Below are positions 8,070-16,285 of a DNA stretch of 64,000 nucleotides, in pieces. The notes beneath the pieces were generated by a model. That model worked only from the letters and a program-made list of their open reading frames with translations, was not told where the DNA came from and ran no database searches. Numbering within the stretch: position 1 is the stretch's first letter; each line of letters begins with the position of its first letter. A program made the position numbers and the translations under genes. The stretch is from Nocardia pseudobrasiliensis NBRC 108224 (GTDB taxonomy: Bacteria; Actinomycetota; Actinomycetes; Mycobacteriales; Mycobacteriaceae), in contig NZ_BDBS01000043.1 of assembly GCF_001613105.1 (NCBI RefSeq), positions 1-64,000 on the forward strand, in the 5' to 3' direction.

Positions 8070-8618
8070 TTGTCCGAACTCGGACCGCAGGATCACGTCG
8101 TACTGGGTCTGATCGCCCGGCACGGTCCGCTCACGCCGTACGAGTTGAAGGCGCGGGTGGAGGAGAGCGTCGACTACTTCTGGCCGATCCCGCACGCACA
8201 GCTGTATCGGGTGCCGGTGCGCCTGGCCGAACAGGGCCTGCTGCGCGAGGAGGCCGAGGAGTCCGGACGCCGCCGCCGCGTCTTCCACCTCACCGCCGCG
8301 GGCCGTAAGGCGCTGCGGCACTGGCTGTCCGAACCGAAGTGCCCGCCCCCGGAGACCCGGGATCCGGCGCAGCTGAAACTGTTCTTCGCCGATCTGGGCG
8401 AACCGGGCGATGTGGTGGCCCTGGCCCACGATCAGGCGGCCGAGCACCGCCGATGGCTCGAGCTGTACCGCCGGTTGCGCGCCGAGATCGACCCGGACGA
8501 CAGCGTCCGGGCCGAATCACGCTCACGCATCCTCGAACTCGCCGTCACGCACGAACAGGGCTATGTGGATTTCTGGGAGGGGCTGGCACAGCGGCCGAAA
8601 CGCTCTCCCGGGCACTGA
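8070..8618 (+). CDS. PadR-family transcriptional regulator
   Basis: 182 residues from the TTG at 8070, chosen for the GAGGAGAGG ribosome site 6 bases upstream; an ATG at 8034 is in frame but sits almost on the -10 box. The winged HTH is seen in GLIARHGPLTPYELKARVEE, followed by FWPIPHAQLYRVPVRLAEQG and the wing GRRRRVFHLTAAGRKAL. The C-terminal four-helix PadR dimerisation domain follows (ETRDPAQLKLFFADLG). PadR proteins usually respond to phenolics or drugs. Next to an O-methyltransferase (convergent) and a SnoaL-like protein (divergent), which fits a small aromatic-compound response (inference). Confidence 0.87.
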   Translation: MSELGPQDHVVLGLIARHGPLTPYELKARVEESVDYFWPIPHAQLYRVPVRLAEQGLLREEAEESGRRRRVFHLTAAGRKALRHWLSEPKCPPPETRDPAQLKLFFADLGEPGDVVALAHDQAAEHRRWLELYRRLRAEIDPDDSVRAESRSRILELAVTHEQGYVDFWEGLAQRPKRSPGH

Positions 8619-8621
8619 GAA

Positions 8622-9284
8622 TCAGTCCAGCACGACCGCGTAGGCGAAACCGTCCCAGCCCTTGCTGCCGACCGTCTGCACCGCGGTGGCGTCCAGCCGC
8701 GGCTCGGCCGCGAGCAGTTCCAGCACCTCGCGGCTGCCGCGCACACCCGGCTCGTCGGAATCGGCCTGCAGCACAGCGCCGTACCGGACGACATTGTCGA
8801 CGATGATCACCGAGCCCTGCCGGGTCAACTTCAGCGCCCAGCGCACGTAATTCGGATTGTTGACCTTGTCGGCGTCGATGAACACCAGATCGAACGGCTC
8901 CGGATGTTCCTGCGCGAGCACCGGCAGACTGTCCAGCGCGGCCCCGACCCGGATGTCGACCCGATCCCCCACGCCCTTGCCGTCCAGATTCTTGCGCGCC
9001 ACCTCGGCGTGGTGCGGATCGTATTCCAGCGTCACGACCCGCCCCTCGGCCCCGACTGCCCGGGCCAGCCACAGGGTGCTGTATCCGCCGAGCGTGCCGA
9101 TCTCGAGCGCCCGGCGCGCCCGGATGGACCGCGCGATCAGCGACAGGAATTTGCCCTGTGCCGGGGACACATCGATCGGCGGCAGATCCGCGGCCGCATT
9201 CGCCTCCAACACATCGGAATCGGCGTCGCCGACCAGCGTGTCGACCAGGTACGCATCGACATCGTTCCACCCGGATGCAGTCAT
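8622..9284 (-). CDS. Class I SAM-dependent O-methyltransferase
   Basis: 220 residues, catechol/caffeoyl-CoA O-methyltransferase family. The SAM site is ALEIGTLGGYSTLWLARA (motif I), with VVTLEYDP (motif II, acidic ribose-binding residue) and the metal-binding FDLVFIDADK and IIVDNVV. These indicate a divalent-metal-dependent methyl transfer to a vicinal hydroxyl. Relatives in mycobacteria are Rv0187/Rv1703c-like methyltransferases. It starts 33 bases after the ureC stop on the same strand, so it may be read from the urease structural operon, although its chemistry is unrelated to urease. Confidence 0.9.
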   Translation of the reverse strand: MTASGWNDVDAYLVDTLVGDADSDVLEANAAADLPPIDVSPAQGKFLSLIARSIRARRALEIGTLGGYSTLWLARAVGAEGRVVTLEYDPHHAEVARKNLDGKGVGDRVDIRVGAALDSLPVLAQEHPEPFDLVFIDADKVNNPNYVRWALKLTRQGSVIIVDNVVRYGAVLQADSDEPGVRGSREVLELLAAEPRLDATAVQTVGSKGWDGFAYAVVLD

Positions 9285-9317
9285 GGCGACGAGTCTGCCA
9301 CCACCGAGCGGCAGGCG

Positions 9318-11039
9318 TCAGAACAGGAAGTACCGCTGGGCCATGGGCAACTCGACCGCCGGATCCTCCGCCCACACCTCGCCGTCGACGCGAACGGTGA
9401 AGGTGTCCGGATCGACCTCGATGCGCGGCATGGCGTCATTGTGCGGAAGGTCCGCCTTGGTGCGTTTGCGAACATTGGCCACCGGCACCAGCTTCCGGCG
9501 CACGGACAGCCGCTCGGCCAGACCCGATTCGACGGCCTGCTCGGAGACGAAATGCATCGACGCGCCCGCGGCCACGGCCGGATTCGCGCCGAACATCGGC
9601 CGCGGCAGCACCGGCTGCGGGGTCGGGATCGAGGCATTGGCATCGCCCATCGCGGCCCAGGCGATCACCCCGCCCTTGAGCACCGCGTGCGGGCGCACGC
9701 CGAAGAACGCGGGCTCCCACAGCACCAGATCGGCCAGCTTGCCAACCTCGATCGAACCGATCTCGGCGTCCAGGCCGTGCGTGATCGCCGGGCAGATCGT
9801 GTATTTCGCGACATAGCGCCGCACCCGCATATTGTCGGCCGCCCCGTCGCCGGGCAGCGCGCCGCGGCGGCGCTTCATCACATGCGCGGTCTGCCAGGTG
9901 CGCAGCACCACCTCACCGATGCGGCCCATGGCCTGCGCGTCCGAGCCGATCATCGAGATCGCGCCCAGATCGTGCAGCAGATCCTCCGCGGCGATGGTCG
10001 AGGGCCGGATCCGGCTCTCGGCGAAGGCCAGATCCTCCGGAATCGCCGGATTGAGGTGATGGCACACCATGAGCATGTCCAGATGCTCGTCGAGGGTGTT
10101 GACCGTATGCGGCCGGGTCGGATTCGTCGAACTCGGCATGACATTGGGGTGGGAGGCGACGGTGATGATGTCGGGCGCGTGCCCGCCGCCCGCGCCCTCG
10201 GTGTGATACGAGTGGATCGCCCGGCCCGCGATCGCGGCCAGGGTGTCCTCCACGAATCCGGCCTCGTTGAGCGTGTCCGAATGCAGCGCGACCTGTACGC
10301 CCGCGGCGTCGGCGACGGTCAGGCAGGCGTCGATGGCCGCCGGGGTGGTGCCCCAGTCCTCGTGCAGTTTGAAACCGCCCGCGCCGCCGCGCAATTGCTC
10401 CCACAGCGCCTCGGACCGCACGGTATTGCCCTTGCCCAGCAGCAGAATGTTCACCGGCCAGCCGTCGGTCGCCTCGAGCATGCGGGCCAGATGCCAGGAG
10501 CCGGGGGTGACGGTGGTGGCCTTACTGCCCTCGGCCGGGCCGGTGCCGCCGCCGATCATCGTGGTGATGCCGCCGCTGAGCGCCTCGTCGAGGATCTGCG
10601 GACAGATGAAGTGCACGTGACAGTCGATGCCGCCCGCGGTGACGATGCGCCCGTTGCCGGAGATGATCTCCGTCGACGGACCCACCACCAGCCGTGGATG
10701 CACCCCGTCCATGATGTCCGGATTACCGGCCTTGCCGATCGCGCAGATGCGGCCGTCTCGAATGCCGATATCGGCCTTGATGATTCCCCAGTGGTCGACG
10801 ATCACCACGCCGGTGATGACGGTATCGGGGGTGCCCTCGGCGCGGGTGGCCCGGGCCTGGCCCATCGACTCGCGCAGCACCTTGCCGCCGCCGAATACCG
10901 CCTCGTCGCCCGCGAAACCTGGTCCGCCGCTGCGATCCTCGGTGATCTCGATGAGCAGATCGGTGTCCGCCAGGCGAATTCGGTCGCCGGTGGTGGGCCC
11001 GAACAGTTCGGCGTAACGGGCGCGGGAGAGTTCGGCCAT
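9318..11039 (-). CDS. ureC: Urease alpha subunit UreC
   Basis: 573 residues, the usual length. UreC holds the dinickel site that hydrolyses urea to ammonia and carbamate. By comparison with the Klebsiella enzyme the metal ligands are all present: His141 and His143 (GGIDCHVHF), carbamylated Lys224 (FKLHEDWG), His253 (ALHSD), His279 (HTEGAGGGH) and Asp367 (IGSDAQAMGR). The flap cysteine and general acid are Cys326-His327 (MVCHHL). One small difference is Cys in place of Thr in GGIDxHVHF. ATG overlaps the ureB stop (ATGA). Downstream comes an O-methyltransferase instead of the accessory genes. Confidence 0.97.
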   Translation of the reverse strand: MAELSRARYAELFGPTTGDRIRLADTDLLIEITEDRSGGPGFAGDEAVFGGGKVLRESMGQARATRAEGTPDTVITGVVIVDHWGIIKADIGIRDGRICAIGKAGNPDIMDGVHPRLVVGPSTEIISGNGRIVTAGGIDCHVHFICPQILDEALSGGITTMIGGGTGPAEGSKATTVTPGSWHLARMLEATDGWPVNILLLGKGNTVRSEALWEQLRGGAGGFKLHEDWGTTPAAIDACLTVADAAGVQVALHSDTLNEAGFVEDTLAAIAGRAIHSYHTEGAGGGHAPDIITVASHPNVMPSSTNPTRPHTVNTLDEHLDMLMVCHHLNPAIPEDLAFAESRIRPSTIAAEDLLHDLGAISMIGSDAQAMGRIGEVVLRTWQTAHVMKRRRGALPGDGAADNMRVRRYVAKYTICPAITHGLDAEIGSIEVGKLADLVLWEPAFFGVRPHAVLKGGVIAWAAMGDANASIPTPQPVLPRPMFGANPAVAAGASMHFVSEQAVESGLAERLSVRRKLVPVANVRKRTKADLPHNDAMPRIEVDPDTFTVRVDGEVWAEDPAVELPMAQRYFLF

Positions 11040-11356
11040 CAGGCGTCCAGCTTTCCGGGAGCGTCGAGGGAGATACCGTGCACCTCGCGGGCGCCGCGCA
11101 GCGGGATCAGCGAGATCCGCTGGGCCAGACCGGGTTCGAAGCGCACCGCGGTTCCGGCGGGAATATCGAGGCGGCGGCCGTGGGCGGCGGCGCGGTCGAA
11201 TTCCAATGCCGCGTTGGCCTGCGGGAAGTGCACGTGGCTGCCGACCTGCACCGGGCGGTCGCCGGTATTGACCACATCCAGCGCGATCCGGTCCGCGCCC
11301 GGATTGATCTCGATGGGGTCGGCGGCACAGAGGTATTCACCGGGAATCATGGTCAC
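11039..11356 (-). CDS. ureB: Urease beta subunit UreB
   Basis: 105 residues. Structural subunit of the urease (alpha-beta-gamma)3 complex. The N-terminal MIPGEYL, VVNTGDRPVQVGSHVHF and FEVN-equivalent ANAALEFDRAAAHGRRLDIP, then PGTAVRFEPG and GARxVxG-type GAREVHGI, are typical. Start is GTG 11356 (ATG 11350 also possible), 3 bases beyond the ureA stop; the stop overlaps ureC. Separate beta and gamma genes, as in other actinobacteria. Confidence 0.95.
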   Translation of the reverse strand: MTMIPGEYLCAADPIEINPGADRIALDVVNTGDRPVQVGSHVHFPQANAALEFDRAAAHGRRLDIPAGTAVRFEPGLAQRISLIPLRGAREVHGISLDAPGKLDA

Positions 11357-11359
11357 GCC

Positions 11360-11662
11360 CTAGCCGATCGGATGGTGGACGGTGACGAGTTTGGTGCCGT
11401 CCGGGAAGGTCGCCTCCACCTGGACGTCCGCGATCATCTCCGGCACCCCGTCCATGACGTCGGCGCGGCCCAGAACCGTACGACCCGAGGCCATCAGCTC
11501 GGCGACCGTGCGGCCGTCGCGCGCGCCCTCGAGGACATGATCGGTGATGATCGCCACCGCCTCGGGGTGATTGAGCTTGAGCCCGCGCGCCTTTCGACGC
11601 CGGGCCAGCTCGGCCGCGTAGCTGAGCATCAGCCGTTCCTGCTCGTGCGGCGACAATCGCAT
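11360..11662 (-). CDS. ureA: Urease gamma subunit UreA
   Basis: 100 residues, exactly the usual size. The family features MRLSPHEQERLMLSYAAELA, KARGLKLNHPEAVAIITDHV, EGARDGRTVAELMASGRTVL and VQVEATFPDGTKLVTVHHPI are complete. First gene of ureABC. No NtrC- or GlnR-type site is obvious in the 76-base upstream gap, which carries a small hairpin ending the previous gene. Confidence 0.96.
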   Translation of the reverse strand: MRLSPHEQERLMLSYAAELARRRKARGLKLNHPEAVAIITDHVLEGARDGRTVAELMASGRTVLGRADVMDGVPEMIADVQVEATFPDGTKLVTVHHPIG

Positions 11663-11711
11663 GCGGTGCTCCTCGCGATTCCTCGTGGCGTGTGGCGCAA
11701 TTCTGGCACGA

Positions 11712-11730
11712 CCGCACCATGACGGTGCGG
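11712..11730 (-). terminator. Small hairpin between thioesterase and ureA
   Basis: CCGCACC and GGTGCGG pair across ATGAC. It is short and has no T-run, so its terminating role is uncertain, but it sits right after the thioesterase stop and before ureA. Confidence 0.4.
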
Positions 11731-11738
11731 CGACGGGC

Positions 11739-12182
11739 TCAGCCCCCGGCCAGATTCTGCAGCCGCACCTGCCCGCGCGCGACCACGCGATCCTGTTCGT
11801 CGGTGATCACCACCTGCCACAGCTGCTGCAGCCGGCCGCGGTGCAGCGGGGTGGCCTCCCCGCGCAGCACGCCCTCGCGGACCGCGCGCAGGAAATCGGT
11901 GTTGTTGTTGACCCCGACCACGGTGCCGCGCTCGCCGAACCAGGCGCCGCCGCCCGTACTGGCCAGGGTTTCCACGACCGTGCAGTACACGCCGCCGTTG
12001 ACGATGCCGAACGGCTGATGCAGTCGCGGCGACACGGTCCACTCCCCGACCACCCGATCGGGCCCGAGCTCGGTGAACTTCAGGCCGATCAGTTCCGAGA
12101 AGGTGCCCTCGCTCATCTTCGTCATGAGTTCGGGGGTCATCTGCCCCATCGAGCGAACCTCGGGCCGATCGTGCTGTGTCAT
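11739..12182 (-). CDS. Hotdog-fold PaaI-type thioesterase
   Basis: About 147 residues. The hotdog motif is HQPFGIVNGGVYCTVVETLA, with the PaaI/YbgC-type glycine turn NGGVYCTVVE, and the segment GVNNNTDFLRAVREG that lines the acyl-CoA pocket. It should hydrolyse acyl- or aryl-CoA thioesters. The start is uncertain: codon 12182 (MTQHDRPEV) is chosen; MGQMTPELM, 33 bases in, is also plausible and neither has a strong ribosome site. It lies downstream of an iron box and hairpin, upstream of ureABC, with no evident functional link to either. Confidence 0.85.
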   Translation of the reverse strand: MTQHDRPEVRSMGQMTPELMTKMSEGTFSELIGLKFTELGPDRVVGEWTVSPRLHQPFGIVNGGVYCTVVETLASTGGGAWFGERGTVVGVNNNTDFLRAVREGVLRGEATPLHRGRLQQLWQVVITDEQDRVVARGQVRLQNLAGG

Positions 12183-12238
12183 GGAAAAACAGTTACACAA
12201 GGCAATCATCGAGCCGTGCGCGGGTGGGGGAAAACGAT

Positions 12239-12273
12239 GCGGCGGGCCTCACCTCGAAGGTAAGGCCCGCCGC
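12239..12273 (-). terminator. Strong hairpin after the FhuF-like gene
   Basis: GCGGCGGGCCT pairs exactly with AGGCCCGCCGC, with an inner ACCT/AGGT pair around a CGA loop. No T-run. Probably ends the FhuF-like transcript before the thioesterase gene. Confidence 0.55.
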
Positions 12274-12339
12274 GGCACAGGATCGGGAGTCGACCGCAGC
12301 CCTCGGGACTCCACACGATCCGAACGCCGAGTCCCAGTG

Positions 12340-12358
12340 TAGGGCAGGCTTACCTAAC
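12340..12358. promoter_or_regulatory. Candidate IdeR iron box at the 3-prime end of the FhuF-like gene
   Basis: GTAGGGCAGGCTTACCTAA (beginning one base earlier, 12340 being the T) matches the IdeR consensus TTAGGTTAGGCTAACCTAA at 15 of 19 positions. It overlaps the stop codon of the FhuF-like gene, an unusual place; it could drive the thioesterase (on the minus strand) or be non-functional. Confidence 0.5.
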
Positions 12359-13057
12359 AAGGCAAGAGCGTCGCACGGGCAATCCGAGATCCTCCATCGC
12401 GGCCAGCAGCGCCTGCCCGCGTTCGGCGCCGACGACCGAGGAGGTTCCGGCCAGATCGGGCACGTAAGTGGCCGCGCCGACGACGGTTTCGGCGACCAGC
12501 GGCCAGAATCGCCGCGCGCTCAACGCCGCGCAGCGAGACATGCTGTGCTGCACCAGTTTCAGCGCCCCCGCACAGCGATGGGCCAGCCACACCGTCAGCG
12601 CGCGCTCACACGGCAGCACGACCACGCCCTGCTCCCCCGCCAGCGGATCGCCGTCGACCACGCGAATCGTCGTGTCGGACAACCCCGCCCAGTCGATGCC
12701 GCCGTCGTTGTCGGTATGCACCCACAGATTCTCCAGACCGGGATCCCATGCGCGCCCCTCGGCCACCCACAGCGCCACCACGCGCCCGACCACGGCGTGG
12801 ATCAGGGCGGTGGCCACCACCTCGGCGGCGATATCGGAGCTGATCATCTCCGCGGCGTGGCGGCGATACATCAACTCGATGCGACCCTCGCGCAATCCGT
12901 CGGCGAGACGCCACCAGCGCCGCCGACCCTGTTCGGCCATCGCGGCCATGGCGTAGACGCGCGGATGTTCCGGTTGCAGAGCGCGCAGCCGCCCGCAGGC
13001 CTGCCCGAAGGCGAGCTCGGAGGGGCGTGTCGGGCAGGCGGTCATCGGTTCGGGCAT
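12350..13057 (-). CDS. FhuF-like / siderophore-iron reductase family protein
   Basis: 235 residues from ATG 13057, which has a GAGGAGG ribosome site. The frame opens further upstream but through the iron box. Key features are LEPGxxNLWVH-type DPGLENLWVH, a WAGLSDTTIRV strand, GDPLAGEQ, LPCERALTVWLAHR and ETVVGAATYVPDLAG. I recognise this as a member of the FhuF/IucA C-terminal-like family, thought to reduce ferric siderophores. However the usual C-terminal 2Fe-2S cysteine cluster (CCx10CxxC) is missing: the protein ends shortly after RRSC. It is next to the FecCD-type permeases and flanked by two iron boxes. Function 0.5; gene real. Confidence 0.65.
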   Translation of the reverse strand: MPEPMTACPTRPSELAFGQACGRLRALQPEHPRVYAMAAMAEQGRRRWWRLADGLREGRIELMYRRHAAEMISSDIAAEVVATALIHAVVGRVVALWVAEGRAWDPGLENLWVHTDNDGGIDWAGLSDTTIRVVDGDPLAGEQGVVVLPCERALTVWLAHRCAGALKLVQHSMSRCAALSARRFWPLVAETVVGAATYVPDLAGTSSVVGAERGQALLAAMEDLGLPVRRSCLVR

Positions 13058-13101
13058 CGAACCTCCTCGTCGACGATTGACATTGCGGGCCGAAACGGAA
13101 G

Positions 13102-13120
13102 ATAGGTTAGGCTTACCAGA
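13102..13120. promoter_or_regulatory. IdeR iron box in the divergent iron-transport promoter
   Basis: ATAGGTTAGGCTTACCAGA matches the IdeR/DtxR consensus TTAGGTTAGGCTAACCTAA at 15 of 19 positions, with the core AGGTTAGGCT exact. It lies between the divergent FhuF-like gene (13057) and first permease gene (13166), so iron-loaded IdeR should repress both. Confidence 0.8.
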
Positions 13121-13165
13121 CTTACCGAGCAATGGAAGAAATCACGTCAGGAGTTATTCGTCGCC

Positions 13166-14203
13166 GTGCCCGCTGTAGTCACGTCCAAACGGCGCCGCGC
13201 GGCAGGACTCGCGCTCCTGGCCGCGCTGCTGCTGATCGCGGTGGTCGCGGGTATCGCCATCGGCGCGCGCGCATTGTCACCGCCGACGGTGCTGCACGCC
13301 CTGAGCTGCCCCGACGGTTGGCCGCTGACGTGTCCGGCCGCGACGCCCGCCGATCAGATCGTGCGTGAACTACGGCTGCCGCGAACGGCATTGGCGGTGC
13401 TCACCGGGCTGGCGCTGGGTATGGCCGGCGCGCTCATGCAGGGCTACACCCGCAATCCGCTGGCCGACTCCGGACTGCTCGGACTCAATGCCGGGGCCGC
13501 GTTCCTGGCGGCGCTCGGTATCCATCTGTTCGGGCTGTCGCATCCCCAGCAGTACATCTGGCTGGCCTTCGCGGGCGCGGCCGTCGCGGGCGTGGTGGTG
13601 TTCGCGGCCTCCTCGGCGGGCGGCGGCAAGGCCGGTCCGCTGAGTCTGGTGCTGGCGGGCGCGGCGGTGACCGCGCTGCTGCAGGCGCTCACCAATGCCG
13701 TTGTGCTGCTGGATCCCACGGCCACCGAGACCTATCGGTACTGGGTGATCGGCTCGGTCGCCGGACACGATATGTCGGTGCTGCGCCAGGTGCTGCCGTT
13801 CATCGCCGCCGGAGTTGTGCTGGCCCTGGCGGCCGCGCCCGGCCTCAACGCGCTGGGCCTCGGTGAGAACATGGCCCGCGGACTGGGTGTGAACATCGCC
13901 CGCAATCGGGCCCTCGGCCTGGCCGCAGTGGTGCTGCTGACCGGGGCCGCCACGGCCGCGGTCGGACCGATCGCCTTCCTCGGTTTGATCGCCCCGCATC
14001 TGGCCCGATTCGTCACCGGCCCGGATCATCGCTGGCTGCTGCCCTATTCGGCGGTGCTGGGCGCATTGCTGCTGCTGATCGCCGACATCGTGGGGCGGGT
14101 GATCGCGCTGCCCGGGGAATTGCAGGCCGGAATCATGCTGTCGGTACTCGGCGCTCCGTATTTCATCCTGCTGGTACGCCGTCGAAAGGCCGTGACGCTG
14201 TGA
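13166..14203 (+). CDS. Iron-siderophore ABC transporter permease (FecCD family), first
   Basis: 345 residues, starting GTG 13166 (the CAGGAG is about 13 bases upstream, so somewhat far). FecCD signature: TGLALGMAGALMQGYTRNPLADSGLLGLNAGA (TM start) and FIAFLGLIAPHLAR-type IAFLGLIAPHLARFVTG near the C-terminus, which couples to the ATPase. About nine hydrophobic segments. It forms a heterodimeric channel for ferric siderophore with the next gene. Under the iron box at 13102. No substrate-binding lipoprotein is encoded nearby. Confidence 0.93.
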   Translation: MPAVVTSKRRRAAGLALLAALLLIAVVAGIAIGARALSPPTVLHALSCPDGWPLTCPAATPADQIVRELRLPRTALAVLTGLALGMAGALMQGYTRNPLADSGLLGLNAGAAFLAALGIHLFGLSHPQQYIWLAFAGAAVAGVVVFAASSAGGGKAGPLSLVLAGAAVTALLQALTNAVVLLDPTATETYRYWVIGSVAGHDMSVLRQVLPFIAAGVVLALAAAPGLNALGLGENMARGLGVNIARNRALGLAAVVLLTGAATAAVGPIAFLGLIAPHLARFVTGPDHRWLLPYSAVLGALLLLIADIVGRVIALPGELQAGIMLSVLGAPYFILLVRRRKAVTL

Positions 14204-15300
14204 GATCTTCGCCGCCCACGACCACCGTCGCCCGCGTCCGGCCCGCGCTGCGGGTGGGCGCGGTCTCGACCGTCTGGCGAATCACCATGGTGCTGACCGT
14301 GATCGGACTGTCGGTGGCGCTGCTGGCGCTGTTCGCGGTGGACATCTCCATCGGAGAGTTCCAGATTCCGCTGGGCCGGGTGGTCGATGTGCTCACCGGC
14401 GGCGGGTCACGCGCGCAGCGATTCGTCATCCTCGACTCGCGGCTGCCGCGCGCGGTCACCGGCGTGGTGGCCGGTGCGGCGCTCGGAATCGCCGGGGCCG
14501 TCACACAATCGATCCTGCACAACCCGCTGGCCAGTCCCGATGTTCTGGGCATCACCTCCGGCGCGGGTTTCGCCGCGGTGGCCGTCCTCGCCGGAACCGG
14601 CGGCGCGACAACCGGATTCGCGGCCGCCTTCGGCGTTCCCCTGGCCGCGCTCGCGGGGGCGCTGCTCACCGCGACCGTCATCTACCTGCTGGCCTGGGGT
14701 CGTACCCACACCGGCGACCTCGGCGTCACCGGAATTCGGCTGGTGCTCATCGGCATCGGCGTCAATGCCGTACTGATGGCGGGCATCAGCTGGCTGCTCA
14801 CCCGGGCCACGCTCGCCGACGCCGCCCGGGCCCAGCTGTGGCTCACCGGATCGCTGGACGCGGCGGACTGGACCCGCGCGGTCCCGGCCGCGGTCGGCCT
14901 CGGGCTGGTCCTGTTCGTCACCGCGGCCTCGGCCCGCACGCTCGCCGCGCTGCGCTTCGGCTCCGACACCACCCGCGCGCTGGGCGTGCGAATCCAAACT
15001 CAGCAGGGGTTGCTCATCGCCGCCGCGGTCGCCGCGGCCGGACTGGCCACCGCCGCGGTCGGGCCGCTGTCGTTCGTCGGTTTGGCCGCACCCCAATCGG
15101 CTCGACGGCTGCTGCGCACACCGGGCGAGCCGATCATCGGTTCGGCGATCACCGGCGCGCTGCTCGTGGTGGGCGCGGATATCCTGGCCCGCACCGTATT
15201 TCCCGTCGATCTGCCGGTCGGTATCGTGACCGCGGCACTGGGCGGCCCGTTCCTGCTGTTACTGCTCGTGCGCGTGAACCGGAAGGCGACCCTGGTATGA
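14200..15300 (+). CDS. Iron-siderophore ABC transporter permease (FecCD family), second
   Basis: 366 residues, starting GTG 14200 in a GTGA overlap with the first permease. The N-terminus has an extra hydrophilic leader of about 20 residues before TM1. FecCD signatures include IAGAVTQSILHNPLASPDVL and SFVGLAAPQSARRLLRTPGE, with LGVRIQTQQG in the cytoplasmic loop. Pairs with the preceding gene. Expected to import ferric siderophores (chelates) using the ATPase encoded next. Confidence 0.93.
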   Translation: MRSSPPTTTVARVRPALRVGAVSTVWRITMVLTVIGLSVALLALFAVDISIGEFQIPLGRVVDVLTGGGSRAQRFVILDSRLPRAVTGVVAGAALGIAGAVTQSILHNPLASPDVLGITSGAGFAAVAVLAGTGGATTGFAAAFGVPLAALAGALLTATVIYLLAWGRTHTGDLGVTGIRLVLIGIGVNAVLMAGISWLLTRATLADAARAQLWLTGSLDAADWTRAVPAAVGLGLVLFVTAASARTLAALRFGSDTTRALGVRIQTQQGLLIAAAVAAAGLATAAVGPLSFVGLAAPQSARRLLRTPGEPIIGSAITGALLVVGADILARTVFPVDLPVGIVTAALGGPFLLLLLVRVNRKATLV

Positions 15301-16151
15301 CGACTCATCGACTATCCGCCGCCGAGCTGTCGCTGGGCTATGGCAATACCGTCGTCGTCGATGGTCTGTCGCTCACCGTGGAACCCGGTCTGATCACCAC
15401 GATCATCGGACCCAACGGCTGCGGCAAATCCACACTGCTGCGCGCGCTGGGACGACTGCTGAAGCCGCGAGCGGGTCAGGTTCTGCTCGACGGCAAGGCG
15501 ATAGCAACCCAGAAGACCCGCGATATCGCCCGTGTCCTGGGCATGCTGCCGCAGACGCCGATCGCCCCCGAGGGCCTCACCGTCGCCGATCTGGTCGCCC
15601 GCGGCCGCCACCCCCATCAGTCCTGGCTGCGACAGTGGTCGGCCGAGGACGAGACCGAGGTCGCCGCCGCGCTCGCCCAGACCGGCGTCGCCGACCTCGC
15701 CGAGCGCACCCTCGACGAGCTGTCCGGTGGCCAGCGCCAGCGCGCCTGGATCTCCATGACCCTGGCCCAGGGCACCGACATCCTGCTGCTCGACGAGCCC
15801 ACCACCTATCTCGACCTGGCCCATTCCCTCGAGGTCCTGGATCTGGTCGACCGGCTGCACGACGAACTCGGCCGCACGGTCGTAATGGTGCTGCACGATC
15901 TGAATATGGCCATCCGCTACAGCGATCGGCTCGTGGTCATGCGCGAGGGCCGCGTTCTCGCCCAGGGCGCGCCCGCCGAGGTGATCGATGCCGAGTTGCT
16001 GCGCGCGGTCTTCGGGCTGCGCGCCGAGGTGCACACCGATCCGGTCTCGGGACGGCCGATGGTCGTGCCGATCGGGACGCGGCACGTGCTCGCGGCTCAC
16101 GCGACGGGCCCGGAGGCGGCAGCTTGCGTAACCACGGAGGGCACCGCGTGA
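15297..16151 (+). CDS. Iron-siderophore ABC transporter ATPase (FecE family)
   Basis: 284 residues from ATG 15297, overlapping the permease stop (ATGA). Walker A GPNGCGKST, Q-loop LPQTPIAPEGLTV, ABC signature LSGGQRQR, Walker B ILLLDEPTTYLD and the H-loop VMVLHDLN are complete. It energises ferric-siderophore import by the two FecCD permeases. The roughly 35-residue C-terminal tail ends PVSGRPMVVPIGTRH, as is usual in FecE-like ATPases. Downstream is a 130-base gap to an unrelated gene. Confidence 0.95.
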   Translation: MTTHRLSAAELSLGYGNTVVVDGLSLTVEPGLITTIIGPNGCGKSTLLRALGRLLKPRAGQVLLDGKAIATQKTRDIARVLGMLPQTPIAPEGLTVADLVARGRHPHQSWLRQWSAEDETEVAAALAQTGVADLAERTLDELSGGQRQRAWISMTLAQGTDILLLDEPTTYLDLAHSLEVLDLVDRLHDELGRTVVMVLHDLNMAIRYSDRLVVMREGRVLAQGAPAEVIDAELLRAVFGLRAEVHTDPVSGRPMVVPIGTRHVLAAHATGPEAAACVTTEGTA

Positions 16152-16273
16152 GCCGCCATCGAGCACCGGACGTTCGGCGACTTCGGATCGTGCCCTTCGC
16201 CACTATGAAAAATCCCACAGAGCTACCGACGGGTTACGACATCCAGTAGTACGCATTTGTGTCGGAGGCTCCG

Positions 16274-16279
16274 TAAACT
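16274..16279 (+). promoter_or_regulatory. Promoter -10 box for the BlaI-type gene
   Basis: TAAACT ends 6 bases before ATG 16286, so the transcript would begin at or next to the start codon (leaderless). No ribosome site is present. Confidence 0.5.
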
Positions 16280-16285
16280 GGTGTG

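Noticed and set aside
12176..13105. A 309-codon plus-strand ORF opposite the FhuF-like gene
   Set aside because: Antisense to a gene with a good ribosome site and conserved family features; would run across both iron boxes and the hairpin.
16200..16285. Possible BlaI-type TACA-TGTA operator ahead of the BlaI gene
   Set aside because: AGTACGCATTTGTGTC is only loosely symmetrical; not enough to call a site.
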